From positions 3,130,501-3,194,500 of the forward strand of contig NZ_JAGINK010000001.1 of NCBI RefSeq assembly GCF_017875955.1: DNA of 64,000 nucleotides, in the 5' to 3' direction. Positions 51,118 to 61,182 of the stretch are shown here, in pieces; positions within the stretch are counted from its first letter, which is position 1, and every line of letters begins with the position of its first letter. The notes beneath the pieces were generated by a model. It saw nothing but the letters and a program-made list of their open reading frames with translations, searched no databases and was not told where the DNA came from. The position numbers and the translations under genes were made by a program. This DNA is from Pseudomonas sp. BP8 (GTDB taxonomy: Bacteria; Pseudomonadota; Gammaproteobacteria; Pseudomonadales; Pseudomonadaceae).

Positions 51118-52726
51118 AATCGGGGCCGGCTTGGGTGCGCTGGGCTGCTCGCTGGGCGGTAAGCACCTGCTGCGCCGTCAGCTCGATGAAGTCGAACACC
51201 ACCTCGGGTACCCTGTACAGATATTGCTTACGCCGATTGTTGGACACGGTTCCACCATTGCTCAGGCACATCATGACCAAGTTTGCGAGATCGCTGCCGC
51301 GTACATCGAATCGCTCATCCACGGCCCTGTACACGGCGTCATAGTTCTCCAGAAAGGCAGTCTCATCGCGTAATTCGACTTCTAGCGCCCGCTTTGCCAT
51401 CAAGCAGGTGAATACTACGCAGGCCGTCGCATCCCAGAATCGGTAGATCGCGTCCGCTCCCGTGAACTCGAAGGTAAACTGCTCGTGATCGATCCAGTGC
51501 ACTCGCCAGGACTCTCGTACTGGTCTGGAGAATCCCTGGAGCGTCTCCAGGTACAGGCGCTCCTCCTGCTTCATGGCAACTGAAACAGGAAGCAGGAGGC
51601 CGTTTTCAAGCGCGCCTGAATGGCAGAGAGCCTGGTGGATCAAGAAGCGTGACAAGCGTCCATTTCCGTCCATGAACGGGTGGAGGAACACGAACCCAAA
51701 TGAAATGATGCTTGCGGCTACAAGCGGGTCGATTTGAGTAGGGCCTTCATTGGCGAAGCGCATCAGACTTTCCATCAATTCACGGCACAGGTCCGGGGGC
51801 GGGGGGACGTAGGTCACCCCAGCTGCTCCCTGCATGCCATTGCTTAGGTGGTTCTGCTCATGTCGAAATGCCACTGCAAGATCCAGAGGGTTTGCCACAG
51901 TGGCGTTTTGCAAGGTAACCAAGTAATCCTCGGTCAGCGGGTATCGCTCATGGGCTTGGCGCAGAAGTTTGATGAAACGGCGGGATTTGTCTTCGGTTGG
52001 GGCTTCTTTCTCTATTGCAAATGAGTCCTGGGTCTCGTGCAAGTACGCCCAGTTGATAGCTCGGTCCATCATCAACGGTGGGAGCGAATCGATGAAATGC
52101 TTGGCCTTGCCGAGAATGTCATGCTCAAGAAGCGCTGTAAGCTCCGGGGTGCGCTCCACAGTCGCGCAGTAAGTCAGATCTCCGAGCCCGTTGAATTCCA
52201 GCCGCCACTTCGAGTTCCGGTCACCCGGGCGAGTAATATACTGCTCAGGATCGAACAGCTGGACGAAGGCGCCGCGTACAGGTGAAGGCTGATCGATTTC
52301 TTCACCAGTGAAGGCTTCCCTGAGGTAGCACGCCTTACGGATATAGACGCCATTGGGCAATGCTTTCAGCGCTTGAGAAAAATGATCTGCGGGGATCTGT
52401 GGCAGAGCCTGGGCGAGAATTGAGAGGTTGATACCCTCATGCTTCAGCGCAAAAAGCACATTCCCAAGAAGGTCATCCTCTGAGGGCGCCATCCGCTGGG
52501 GCACGGCAAGCGTGTTGCCGATTTTCTCAATCCGTGTGACCGGTTGTACGATCGCAGGGCGGTTGAGTGTAACCGCAGCTATTTGAAGCCTATTGAGTAA
52601 TAGCGCATATCCCGCTTCCCGCATGTACCTTTCCTTCAGTTTGGTCGCGAGCGTTGTGTTTTCTTTGAGTGAGCTCACAAAATCTTCAGATTCAGCGATT
52701 ATGCCGATTTTTTCTTCATTTTCCAT
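51110..52726 (-). CDS. Fic-family protein (AMPylase-like)
   Basis: A 538-aa protein. The catalytic Fic motif HPFMDGNGRLSR (349-360) is complete. An N-terminal inhibitory helix (SFAIE, 235-239) matches the S/TxxxE pattern of class II Fic enzymes, so autoinhibition is likely. Residues 1-200 contain a helical and winged-helix-like extension, and the C-terminal 100 residues form a further domain (NLVMMCLSNGGTVSNNRRKQY). The family transfers AMP to Ser/Thr/Tyr hydroxyls. The upstream 52727-52860 region is AT-rich, unlike its neighbours, suggesting acquisition. No antitoxin gene is seen. Confidence 0.88.
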   Translation of the reverse strand: MENEEKIGIIAESEDFVSSLKENTTLATKLKERYMREAGYALLLNRLQIAAVTLNRPAIVQPVTRIEKIGNTLAVPQRMAPSEDDLLGNVLFALKHEGINLSILAQALPQIPADHFSQALKALPNGVYIRKACYLREAFTGEEIDQPSPVRGAFVQLFDPEQYITRPGDRNSKWRLEFNGLGDLTYCATVERTPELTALLEHDILGKAKHFIDSLPPLMMDRAINWAYLHETQDSFAIEKEAPTEDKSRRFIKLLRQAHERYPLTEDYLVTLQNATVANPLDLAVAFRHEQNHLSNGMQGAAGVTYVPPPPDLCRELMESLMRFANEGPTQIDPLVAASIISFGFVFLHPFMDGNGRLSRFLIHQALCHSGALENGLLLPVSVAMKQEERLYLETLQGFSRPVRESWRVHWIDHEQFTFEFTGADAIYRFWDATACVVFTCLMAKRALEVELRDETAFLENYDAVYRAVDERFDVRGSDLANLVMMCLSNGGTVSNNRRKQYLYRVPEVVFDFIELTAQQVLTAQRAAQRTQAGPDFK

Positions 52727-52937
52727 ATCGGCACAGGGGGTCAGACTCTCAACTTGCTACGTTTATGCTTGGGATATTTTCTTCAGTTCCCCTCACTATT
52801 GCGAAATTTCCTCGACGAGGATGCGAAAATCTTCAGATTTTCAACCAAAGCATTTTTTTTCTTGAGATATGAAGTGCCGTAACTTCGCGCCGCTGATCCT
52901 GAGTCCTCACGTCCAGATAGCTCAACCAAGGAAGGTC

Positions 52938-53654
52938 ATGTCGAATTTGAAGTGCGCCAGATCGTTCACGCTATTGCTAGCAGCAGCCACACTGGCTGCT
53001 TGCGTGCCCTGGAAACGGGAACGCCCGGCTTATGCGGACCTGTGCCAATCCGAGTTCCAGTTCCAAGTCCCCGGTCCGCAAGGCGAGAAAACCGTCTACC
53101 TGGAAGCATACCTCTACGACCATGCCGCGCAGTGGAGCGACCGGCCATTCGCCCAAAGCCTGTACGTTGACTACCCCGGCGAGGGACACGCGCAGCATGA
53201 GTTCTATGTACAGCTCATCGCCTACAACAAAAACCGTCAACTGCCCTCGACCAGCGCCAAGGGTGGCGAGCCAGCAATCCCGATCGTCTTCGACAGCCGC
53301 CAGGCCTACATCACCTTCGAGGACGGCTCACGCTTGCAGGCGCGCCCCGCGGTGTATCTGGGCATCGACAAAAGCTACGATTTTCCGCTCGTGTACCCAT
53401 CCTCAGCGCGGCCGTCGCCTTACGACATCAACAGCGATGAAGTGCACCGCAACATCCCCAAGATCACCAACAACAAGCGCTACGGCTCCGCCTATGTGAT
53501 TTTCCAGACGGACAGGTTCAACGCAAATGCCAAGTGGACCATCCACCTCGGCGCGCTGGAGGTCCAGGGCCAGAAACTGCCCATTCCACCTATCAAGCTC
53601 TGCTATCAGCCAGTGAAGAAATGGATCGGTATCGAGCCTTTGATGCGGCCGTGA
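52938..53654 (+). CDS. Putative lipoprotein, function unknown
   Basis: A 238-aa protein with a lipoprotein signal (SFTLLLAAATLAAC; lipobox LAAC, Cys at about 22). No catalytic motif is recognised; the body has many aromatic residues (YLEAYLYDHAAQWSDRPFA) and ends with CYQPVKKWIGIEPLMRP. AAGGAAGGTC precedes the ATG at 52938. It may be an envelope protein. No operon partner is evident: the fic gene diverges and the aldo/keto reductase follows after 239 bases. Confidence 0.72.
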   Translation: MSNLKCARSFTLLLAAATLAACVPWKRERPAYADLCQSEFQFQVPGPQGEKTVYLEAYLYDHAAQWSDRPFAQSLYVDYPGEGHAQHEFYVQLIAYNKNRQLPSTSAKGGEPAIPIVFDSRQAYITFEDGSRLQARPAVYLGIDKSYDFPLVYPSSARPSPYDINSDEVHRNIPKITNNKRYGSAYVIFQTDRFNANAKWTIHLGALEVQGQKLPIPPIKLCYQPVKKWIGIEPLMRP

Positions 53655-53893
53655 ACTACCCAGCGCGCCGGCAAGGCCGCTCCCAACACAGCGCAAGTCT
53701 CTAGGCATGCGCGGACCGCGCCGGCTTGAGGTTTAGGGCTAGACAGTTGCTCTCACGGGTCTTGTGCAAGGCTTAGGGGGCGGCCTTGCCGGACCGTTCG
53801 GAAAGGGCTGGGCGTAAAACCCAATCCGATTGAACGTTTCAGCAACCCTTGCCGTCGGTATTTCCAAGTCGTTCGCATTTGGAGGCACTACCC

Positions 53894-54964
53894 ATGAAGT
53901 ACCGCGCACTCGGCAACACTGGCCTGCTGGTTTCGGAACTGGTGGTCGGCACGGTCCCGTTCGGCGGGCGTGGCGCATTCGAGAAAACCGGCAGCGTGGA
54001 TGTGGCGCTGGCCCGGCGCATGTTCGATATGGCCTTCGATGCCGGGGTGAACCTGGTCGACACGGCCGACCTCTACTCGCACGGCCTGGCCGAAGAAATC
54101 GTCGGCCAAGCGCTGGGGGAGCGGCGCCAGTCGATCATCCTCGCCACCAAGGCGCGCAGCCCGATGGGCGATAACCCCAACGACAGCGGCGCCTCACGCT
54201 ATCACCTGATTCGCGCCTGCGAGGCCAGCCTCAAGCGCTTGGGCACCGACCATATCGACCTTTACCAGATTCACAACTGGGACGGCATCACGCCCGTGGA
54301 GGAGACGCTGTCGGCGCTGGAGCACCTGGTGCAAAGCGGCAAGGTGCGTTATTTCGGCACTTCCAACTACACCGCCTGGCAGATGATGAAAACCCTCGGC
54401 AGCGCCCAGCTCAACGGCTGGCAACAGCCAGTTTCCCAGCAGATCTATTACACCCCTGAGGCCCGTGAAGCGGAGTATGAGCTGCTGCCGATGGCGCTTG
54501 ATCAGGGCATCGCCACGCTGGTGTGGGGGCCGCTGGGGGAGGGGTTATTGACCGGCAAGGTGCGCCGGGGGCAGCAGACGCCTGCCGGCACGCGCCAAGG
54601 CAATGACTGGCCCGAACCCTATGTGCACGACAGGGAGCGGGCGTACGACATCATCGAGGCGTTGATCGAAGTAGGGCGGCGGCATGGCTGTTCACCGGCG
54701 CGGGTGTGCCTGGCTTGGCTCAAGGACCGGCCTGGAATCACCAGTGTCATCACGGCGGGGCGCACGGCCGAGCAGTTGCACGACAACTTGCAGGCTGTGG
54801 AGCTGAGGTTGACGGCGCAAGACCATGAACAGATTGAACAGGTAACCCGGATCGCACCGCAGTATCCCTACTGGCACCGGATTGCGGCGGGTATGGACCG
54901 GATCGACTCGGCTGAGGCGCCGTTTATCGAGATGCATCGTGCAACGATGAAACAGCAGAAATAG
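53894..54964 (+). CDS. Aldo/keto reductase
   Basis: A 356-aa TIM-barrel AKR. Tetrad residues are visible: Asp and Tyr in VDTADLYSHG, Lys in ILATKARSP and His in YQIHNWDG. NADPH-binding segments near the C-terminus (PGITSVITAGRTAEQLHDNL) are typical. It reduces aldehydes or ketones; substrate unknown. TTTGGAGGC precedes ATG 53894. The 168-base gap to the next gene shows nothing. Confidence 0.9.
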   Translation: MKYRALGNTGLLVSELVVGTVPFGGRGAFEKTGSVDVALARRMFDMAFDAGVNLVDTADLYSHGLAEEIVGQALGERRQSIILATKARSPMGDNPNDSGASRYHLIRACEASLKRLGTDHIDLYQIHNWDGITPVEETLSALEHLVQSGKVRYFGTSNYTAWQMMKTLGSAQLNGWQQPVSQQIYYTPEAREAEYELLPMALDQGIATLVWGPLGEGLLTGKVRRGQQTPAGTRQGNDWPEPYVHDRERAYDIIEALIEVGRRHGCSPARVCLAWLKDRPGITSVITAGRTAEQLHDNLQAVELRLTAQDHEQIEQVTRIAPQYPYWHRIAAGMDRIDSAEAPFIEMHRATMKQQK

Positions 54965-55132
54965 CCTCGTAGGGTGGGCCGCTGGCTGCTAGGCGTACTC
55001 AATGAGCAAGGGTGGTCCAAGCTATCTAGGCCAGCTCGCCTCAGGGGCAACGGTTATGGCGCAGTTTCGCATGCCTTGCGTTACCTGAGCGAAGACGAGG
55101 AACATGCGCTCAACAACGCAAGGAATTGATCG

Positions 55133-58100
55133 ATGGCGGTGGTGCTACCCGAAGCGGCCAAGGCCGATTCACTTGAACATTTTGCGCCAGCAACGCGCGC
55201 CTGGTTCAGCGAGACGTTCCCCGCGCCCACGGCGGTGCAGGCGGCTGCCTGGGCAGCTATCGGCGCTGGTGAGCATGCACTGGTGATTGCCCCGACCGGT
55301 TCGGGCAAGACGCTGGCCGCGTTCATGCAAGCCATCGATCAGCTCATCCGGGAACGCGAAACGCCAATTGAAAGCGCGGCAGCATCGCCCAAACACGCGA
55401 CGCGTATCCTCTACATATCGCCAATCAAGGCACTGGGCGCAGACGTGCAGCGCAACCTGCGCCTCCCACTCGAGGGCATCTCTGCCCAGCGCAAACGGCG
55501 TGACGATCCGCTCGTTGAACTCACCGTCGGCATGCGCACCGGTGACACACCGGCCAAAGAGCGCGCGAGCCTGCTGCGCCGTCCGCCCGACATTCTCATC
55601 ACGACGCCCGAGTCGCTCTACCTGATGCTCACATCCAAGGCGCGGGAGACGCTGCGTGGCGTTCGCACGGTCATCGTGGACGAGGTGCATGCGGTCGCGG
55701 GGGGCAAGCGAGGCTCCCATCTGGCGCTGAGTCTGGAGCGTCTCGATGCATTGCTGCCGGCCCCGGCGCAGCGTGTCGGCCTGTCGGCGACTGTGCGTCC
55801 GGTGCAAGGGGTCGCACAGTTCTTGGCGGGGTCGCAGCCGGTCACTGTGGTGAATCCATCGAGCAGCCGTCAGTTCGACCTGCAAATCGTCGTGCCAGTC
55901 GAGGACATGACCGATATCTCGGCTCGCAATGGTGCTGCAGCGGGTGGTGATCGCCAAGACCGGGAGGGATCCATCTGGCCCCACGTTGAAGCCAGCATCC
56001 TCGAACAGGTGCTGCGCCGGCGTTCGACCATCGTTTTCACCAATTCGCGAGGCCTCGCCGAGAAGCTGACCGCGCGTCTCAATGAGTTATATGCAGAACG
56101 CGTGGGTTTAGCTGACGACGCCATCCTGGGGGCAACGTCGGATAATTCAGCTACTACTAGCTATGCGTCATCCGCTGGCGGCACCGATGGACGCTCTGCA
56201 GGGGCTGCGGCCTACATCGCCCGATCTCACCATGGCTCCGTCTCCAAAGAACAGCGCGGCGAGATCGAACAGGCGTTGAAGGCCGGCGACCTGCGTTGCG
56301 TGGTCGCAACCTCCAGCCTGGAACTGGGCATCGATATGGGCCTGGTCGATCTGGTAATCCAAGTCGCCGCGCCGCCTTCGGTGGCCAGTGCCTTGCAGCG
56401 CGTCGGCCGTGCAGGGCACCAAGTTGGGGGGACCTCCGCCGGGTTGATCTACCCGCGCACCCGCCGCGACTTGGTCGACGCCGCCGTCACAATCGACAGC
56501 ATGCTGGCCGGGCGTATCGAAGCCATTGAGCCGCCACGCAATCCACTTGATGTACTAGCGCAACAGACGGTGGCTGCGGTGGCCATGGAGGCTGTCCAGG
56601 TTGATGACTGGTATGCCACCGTGCGCAGAGCGGCACCCTTTCATAGCTTGCCCAGAGGCGCATTCGACGCGGTGGTCGACATGCTCGCCGGGCGCTATCC
56701 CTCCGACGATTTCGCCGAGTTCCGCCCGCGGCTGGTATGGAACCGCGAGACAGGGCTTTTGACCGCGCGCCCGGGCTCCAAGCAACTGGCTGTCACCAGT
56801 GGCGGCACCATCGCGGACCGGGGCATGTTCAGCGTCATCCTGCCGGAGGGCGAGGAAAGTGCCGGCTCACGGCGGGTCGGCGAGCTCGACGAGGAGATGG
56901 TCTATGAATCACGGGTGAACGACGTCATCACCTTGGGCACATCTGCCTGGCGCATCCTGCAGATCACCAACGATCAGGTGGTGGTAACACCGGCCCCGGG
57001 GCGTTCGGCCCGGCTTCCATTCTGGCGCGGCGATGGACTGGGGCGCCCGGCCGAACTGGGACACGCCATCGGTGCGTTTTTGTCCTTGCTCGAGCGCAGC
57101 ATCGAGGGCGATGACGGCCAGCACCTCGGCACTGAGCTGGCGTCGCGGCTTGACGCGGCCGGCCTCGACCGCAACGCAATCAACAACCTGCTCAGCCTGG
57201 TCGGCGAACAACGTGAGGCGACCGGTGTGCTGCCCACGGACCGCACCTTGGTCGTCGAGTGCTGCCGAGATGAAACGGGGGACTGGCGCGTTATCCTGCA
57301 TTCGCCTTATGGGCGGCGGGTCCATGATCCCTGGGCGCTGGCCATTGCCGAACGGATCCGCCAGCGCTGGAAGGTCGATCCTTCGGTTGTCGCCAGCGAC
57401 GACGGCATCATCGCCCGCATTCCCGATATTTCCGGGCGGGTACCGGGCGTAGAACTGTTCATCTTCGAGCCGCAGGCCTTGCGCAAGATCGTCACCGATG
57501 CCGTGGCCGGTTCGGCGCTGTTCGCTGCAAGATTTCGCGAGTGCGCTGCACGTGCGCTGTTGCTGCCGCGACGGATGCCAGGACGCCGCTCCCCGCTGTG
57601 GCAGCAACGCTTGCGCGCAGGCCAGCTGCTGCAGATCGCCCAAGGCCACCCGGACTTTCCCATCCTTATCGAAACGGCGCGGGAATGCCTGCAAGATGTC
57701 TATGACCTCCCGGCACTGGATGCGCTGATGCAGCGATTGCAAGACGGCAACGTGCAGATCGCGCAGGTCACAACAGAGGTGCCGTCGCCGTTCGCAGCAA
57801 GCCTGCTGTTTGGGTACGTGGCGGAGTTCATGTACGAAATGGATGCGCCGCTGGCCGAACGGCGCACATCGGTTCTATCCCTGGACAGTGGACTGCTTGG
57901 CGATTTGATCGGCCAGGTCGATATGGGCGAACTGCTCGATCCGGCCATCGTCGATCGCGTCGGGCGTGAACTGCAACGGCTCACACCTAGCCATCAGGCC
58001 AAGGGCCTGGAGGGGGCGGCGGACCTCCTGCGCCAGCTCGGGCCACTGACGGCAGAGGGCGTCGCCAGGCGTCTCGGCGACGGCGAGCAGGCCGCGGCAT

Positions 58101-59920
58101 ACCTCGCCGGTCTGGAGCGGGAAGGGCGGGCGATCAGGGTGACGATCGCCGCAAGCGAGCAGTGGGCCGCCGTCGAAGATGCAGCCCGGCTGCGCGATGC
58201 ACTCGGCGTCACGCTGCCGGCCGATCTGCCCAGAGTCTTTCTCGAGAGAACGGCAACACCCCTGAGCGATTTGATCGCGCGGTATGCGCGTAGCCATGTC
58301 CCTTTCAGCGCTGAACAAGTGGCAAGCCGATTTGGCCTTGGCGTTGCCGTTGCGGCTGACGCGTTAGAACGCATGCGCGAGCAGGGCAAACTGCTCAAGG
58401 GCAACTTTGGTGGAGACCGCCGCATCGAAGTGCAGCCGCTCAACGCCGTCGACGCTGCGTTGACGCGACACGAGTGGGTCAGCGAGGACGTGTTCAAACG
58501 CCTGCGGCTACGCTCGCTCGAGGCGGCGCGCGAGGCGACCCTGGCGGTCCCGCAGCAAGCCTATGTGCGCTTGCTGCTGGAGCGCCAATACCTGGTGCCC
58601 GAGGCCACCGGGAAAGCCGCTGCTTGCCCGCAAACGGCCGGAGGCAGTTTGAAAGGGATCGACGGCGTGACTCGCGTCATCGAGCAACTGGCGGGCCTGC
58701 CACTGCCGGCATCCCTGTGGGAAAGCCAGATCCTTGCTGCACGCGTCCAGGACTACACGCCGGGCATGCTCGATGAACTGATTGCTTCGGGCACGGTAGT
58801 CTGGTCCGGGCATGGCCGGCTCGGCGAGGATGACGGGCTGGTGGCACTGCACCTGCAGGAGTTCGCTGGCGAGACACTGTTGCCGTCGCCAGGCACCGAG
58901 GCGCTGGCAAAGCTGTCCCCGCTGCAACAGGCAATCCTCGACAGCCTGGTCGGTGGCGGGGCCTACTTCGCGCGGCAGTTCGCTGCGCTGACAGCATCTG
59001 GGCAGCAAGGTGCAGCACAGGCGCACGCACCCGCGGATATCCATGCCGCGCTGTGGGATCTCGTCTGGCAGGGTTATGTCACCACCGACACGTGGTCGCC
59101 ACTGCGCGCCTACTGCGGCGGACGCCCGGCGCGCCGGCCCCGGTCCGTTGCGGTCTCTCGGCGACGTAGGGGGTTTAGCGGCTTGCGATCTGATGAGTCC
59201 ATGTCCTTGGCTGTGGCTGCGCTGGGAGCTGTCTCGACATTGAACGATCCGACGCTCGCTGGCCGCTGGTCGATGCTGCACCACGAGCCCCTGAATGACA
59301 CCGCGCGCGCGTTTGCTCTGGTCGAAGCGCTGGTCGATCGGTATGGCGTGGTAACCCGCAGCGCGGCTGTCACCGAGAACATACCGGGCGGCTTCCCCGC
59401 CTTGAGCGTGGTGTTTCGTAGCATGGAGGACGCTGGCAAGGTGCTGCGCGGCCGTTTCATTGAAGGACTGGGGGCGGCGCAGTTTGGCGAGCGTGCGAGC
59501 ATTGATCGGCTTCGGCAACTTGCCAGTCTGTCGGCGGTGGAGCCGATGGCGGTGGCGCTATCGGCTGCAGACCCCGCCAATCCCTTCGGCACCTTCCTGG
59601 CCTGGCCAGCCCATCCATCAAGCCTGCGTCCATCGCGCCGGGCCGGGTCAATCGTCGTGCTGGTTGACGGGCGTCTGATGTTCTACCTCGTGCAAGGCGG
59701 CCGTCGGCTGCTTTGCTATGGCGATCCAGATACCGAGGGGATGGCCCAGCCGATTGCTGCAGGCTTGACGGCGCTTGCCGTGGCACTGAAGCGTGAAAGG
59801 CATGCATCGTTCGTGTTGGAACTGGTGGACGAACAGAGCGCTTCCAGGAGCCCTCTTGGCAGCGCGCTAAGGGCGGTCGGCTTTTCCAGCGCGCCCAAGG
59901 GGCTTACCTGGTATGCCTGA
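55133..59920 (+). CDS. lhr: Lhr-type giant DEAD/DEAH helicase
   Basis: A 1595-aa superfamily 2 helicase. Q/Walker A is VIAPTGSGKT (51-60), the DEVH box is at 183-186, SAT is in LSATVRPV; the second RecA domain has VVATSSLELGIDMG and QRVGRAGHQ. The winged-helix and beta-barrel Lhr core follows, then a long C-terminal region, in full-length (about 1,500 aa) bacterial Lhr. It unwinds RNA:DNA or DNA with 3'-5' polarity; a role in DNA repair or RNA processing is likely. No Lhr-associated nuclease gene is adjacent. The start ATG 55133 follows CAAGGAATTG weakly. Confidence 0.95.
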   Translation: MAVVLPEAAKADSLEHFAPATRAWFSETFPAPTAVQAAAWAAIGAGEHALVIAPTGSGKTLAAFMQAIDQLIRERETPIESAAASPKHATRILYISPIKALGADVQRNLRLPLEGISAQRKRRDDPLVELTVGMRTGDTPAKERASLLRRPPDILITTPESLYLMLTSKARETLRGVRTVIVDEVHAVAGGKRGSHLALSLERLDALLPAPAQRVGLSATVRPVQGVAQFLAGSQPVTVVNPSSSRQFDLQIVVPVEDMTDISARNGAAAGGDRQDREGSIWPHVEASILEQVLRRRSTIVFTNSRGLAEKLTARLNELYAERVGLADDAILGATSDNSATTSYASSAGGTDGRSAGAAAYIARSHHGSVSKEQRGEIEQALKAGDLRCVVATSSLELGIDMGLVDLVIQVAAPPSVASALQRVGRAGHQVGGTSAGLIYPRTRRDLVDAAVTIDSMLAGRIEAIEPPRNPLDVLAQQTVAAVAMEAVQVDDWYATVRRAAPFHSLPRGAFDAVVDMLAGRYPSDDFAEFRPRLVWNRETGLLTARPGSKQLAVTSGGTIADRGMFSVILPEGEESAGSRRVGELDEEMVYESRVNDVITLGTSAWRILQITNDQVVVTPAPGRSARLPFWRGDGLGRPAELGHAIGAFLSLLERSIEGDDGQHLGTELASRLDAAGLDRNAINNLLSLVGEQREATGVLPTDRTLVVECCRDETGDWRVILHSPYGRRVHDPWALAIAERIRQRWKVDPSVVASDDGIIARIPDISGRVPGVELFIFEPQALRKIVTDAVAGSALFAARFRECAARALLLPRRMPGRRSPLWQQRLRAGQLLQIAQGHPDFPILIETARECLQDVYDLPALDALMQRLQDGNVQIAQVTTEVPSPFAASLLFGYVAEFMYEMDAPLAERRTSVLSLDSGLLGDLIGQVDMGELLDPAIVDRVGRELQRLTPSHQAKGLEGAADLLRQLGPLTAEGVARRLGDGEQAAAYLAGLEREGRAIRVTIAASEQWAAVEDAARLRDALGVTLPADLPRVFLERTATPLSDLIARYARSHVPFSAEQVASRFGLGVAVAADALERMREQGKLLKGNFGGDRRIEVQPLNAVDAALTRHEWVSEDVFKRLRLRSLEAAREATLAVPQQAYVRLLLERQYLVPEATGKAAACPQTAGGSLKGIDGVTRVIEQLAGLPLPASLWESQILAARVQDYTPGMLDELIASGTVVWSGHGRLGEDDGLVALHLQEFAGETLLPSPGTEALAKLSPLQQAILDSLVGGGAYFARQFAALTASGQQGAAQAHAPADIHAALWDLVWQGYVTTDTWSPLRAYCGGRPARRPRSVAVSRRRRGFSGLRSDESMSLAVAALGAVSTLNDPTLAGRWSMLHHEPLNDTARAFALVEALVDRYGVVTRSAAVTENIPGGFPALSVVFRSMEDAGKVLRGRFIEGLGAAQFGERASIDRLRQLASLSAVEPMAVALSAADPANPFGTFLAWPAHPSSLRPSRRAGSIVVLVDGRLMFYLVQGGRRLLCYGDPDTEGMAQPIAAGLTALAVALKRERHASFVLELVDEQSASRSPLGSALRAVGFSSAPKGLTWYA

Positions 59921-60111
59921 GAGGATACGCGGTGGCAACAGTTTGCTCATGGTTGCTAGGTTGAGGAGGCGTACAGTTGGAAGGTGATAACGACTCTTGG
60001 AACTGTGCTCGAGTGTGATCGACGGTGTTTTTTGGTAATGGGCCGGCTGCGGTCCAAAGCTTGAGTCGACTGGCGAAATGGGGGGTAGATGACGACTACT
60101 TGCGCTCGGTT

Positions 60112-61080
60112 TCAAGTAACAGCGGTCTGCCTCACCTTGCGACTCAATCCAGGCGTCCTACCCGTAATGCGCTTGAATGCACGACTGAAAGCGGCCTGTG
60201 ATGTATAGCCCAAACGCTGCGCTACCTCTTCAATCGGTAGCCTTTCGAGTGTCAGCCACTGGCTTGCAAGCCGCATTCGCAGTTCGGTGACATAGCGCAG
60301 CGGGGCCATGCCAATCGTCATCTGGAAGCGGTCCGCGAAGACCGAGCGCGAGGTATTGCAGTGCTCTGCCAACTGCGCAACGGTCCAGTCGCGGCCCGGT
60401 TGCTGATGGAGTGCAAGCAGTGCACCGGCCAAGCGTGGATCGCGCAAGGCGGCGACCAAGCCAGAAGCATTCCCGCAGGCGCACTCCACCCAGCCGCGAA
60501 CGACCATGGCAGCCACCACGTCGGCCAAACGCGCGAGGATACCGGCGAAACCGACCCGTGCGGCGCTTACCTCGCGCTCCATGGTCGTCAGGATCGGCAT
60601 CAGCCCTGGGTAACGCTGGCCGCCCGCATCAATCAGCATCAGGCCCGGCATCAGTTGGCCAAGGCCATGGATACTGCCCAGTTCAAATTCCATACAACCA
60701 CTGAACAAAATGGTGCTCGGCGTGGGGCCGGCATCGGTTCCGGTATCCACCGCGCTGACGGTATCACCGAGGGGGGCGCCGTCCAGACGGTCGATGTCCT
60801 GAACAGGCACGCCAGGGTGGGAAAACAGTTGATGGGCCGCGCCATGGGAGATGAACACGGCGTTGCCGGCAGACAGTGCGTAGGTGGTGCCGTCCTGCAT
60901 TTGCAGCACCGCAGTGCCGACGGCCATGAAGTGGAACCAGGCGTGCCCAGGTTTTTCCGCGAAACCCAAACCAAAGGTCGGGCCGGCCTGGATACGCCGG
61001 TAGTTGACGCCACGTAGGCGCATGCCGCGCAACAACTCGTTGATGAGGTCGGAGGAGAGAGCAAACGGGTCAGCAGACAT
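60112..61080 (-). CDS. AraC-family regulator with cupin domain
   Basis: A 322-aa regulator. An N-terminal cupin-type sensor (HAWFHFMAVGTAVLQMQDGT, AVFISHGAAHQLF) is joined to a C-terminal double helix-turn-helix (LAEHCNTSRSVFADRFQMTI; VAQRLGYTSQAAFSRAFKRITG). It is divergent from an MFS exporter at 61183 (102 bp between starts) and probably represses or activates it. The gap to the lhr gene (190 bases) contains no gene. Confidence 0.9.
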   Translation of the reverse strand: MSADPFALSSDLINELLRGMRLRGVNYRRIQAGPTFGLGFAEKPGHAWFHFMAVGTAVLQMQDGTTYALSAGNAVFISHGAAHQLFSHPGVPVQDIDRLDGAPLGDTVSAVDTGTDAGPTPSTILFSGCMEFELGSIHGLGQLMPGLMLIDAGGQRYPGLMPILTTMEREVSAARVGFAGILARLADVVAAMVVRGWVECACGNASGLVAALRDPRLAGALLALHQQPGRDWTVAQLAEHCNTSRSVFADRFQMTIGMAPLRYVTELRMRLASQWLTLERLPIEEVAQRLGYTSQAAFSRAFKRITGRTPGLSRKVRQTAVT

Positions 61081-61182
61081 AGTTCAGGTGTTTTGGTCAA
61101 AAAGTGGAGATTTCCGATCATAGATCATCCGGGTTTCGCCGCCTAGACTTCGGCTCGCAATGAAGATTGGGAGATCTGTGCA

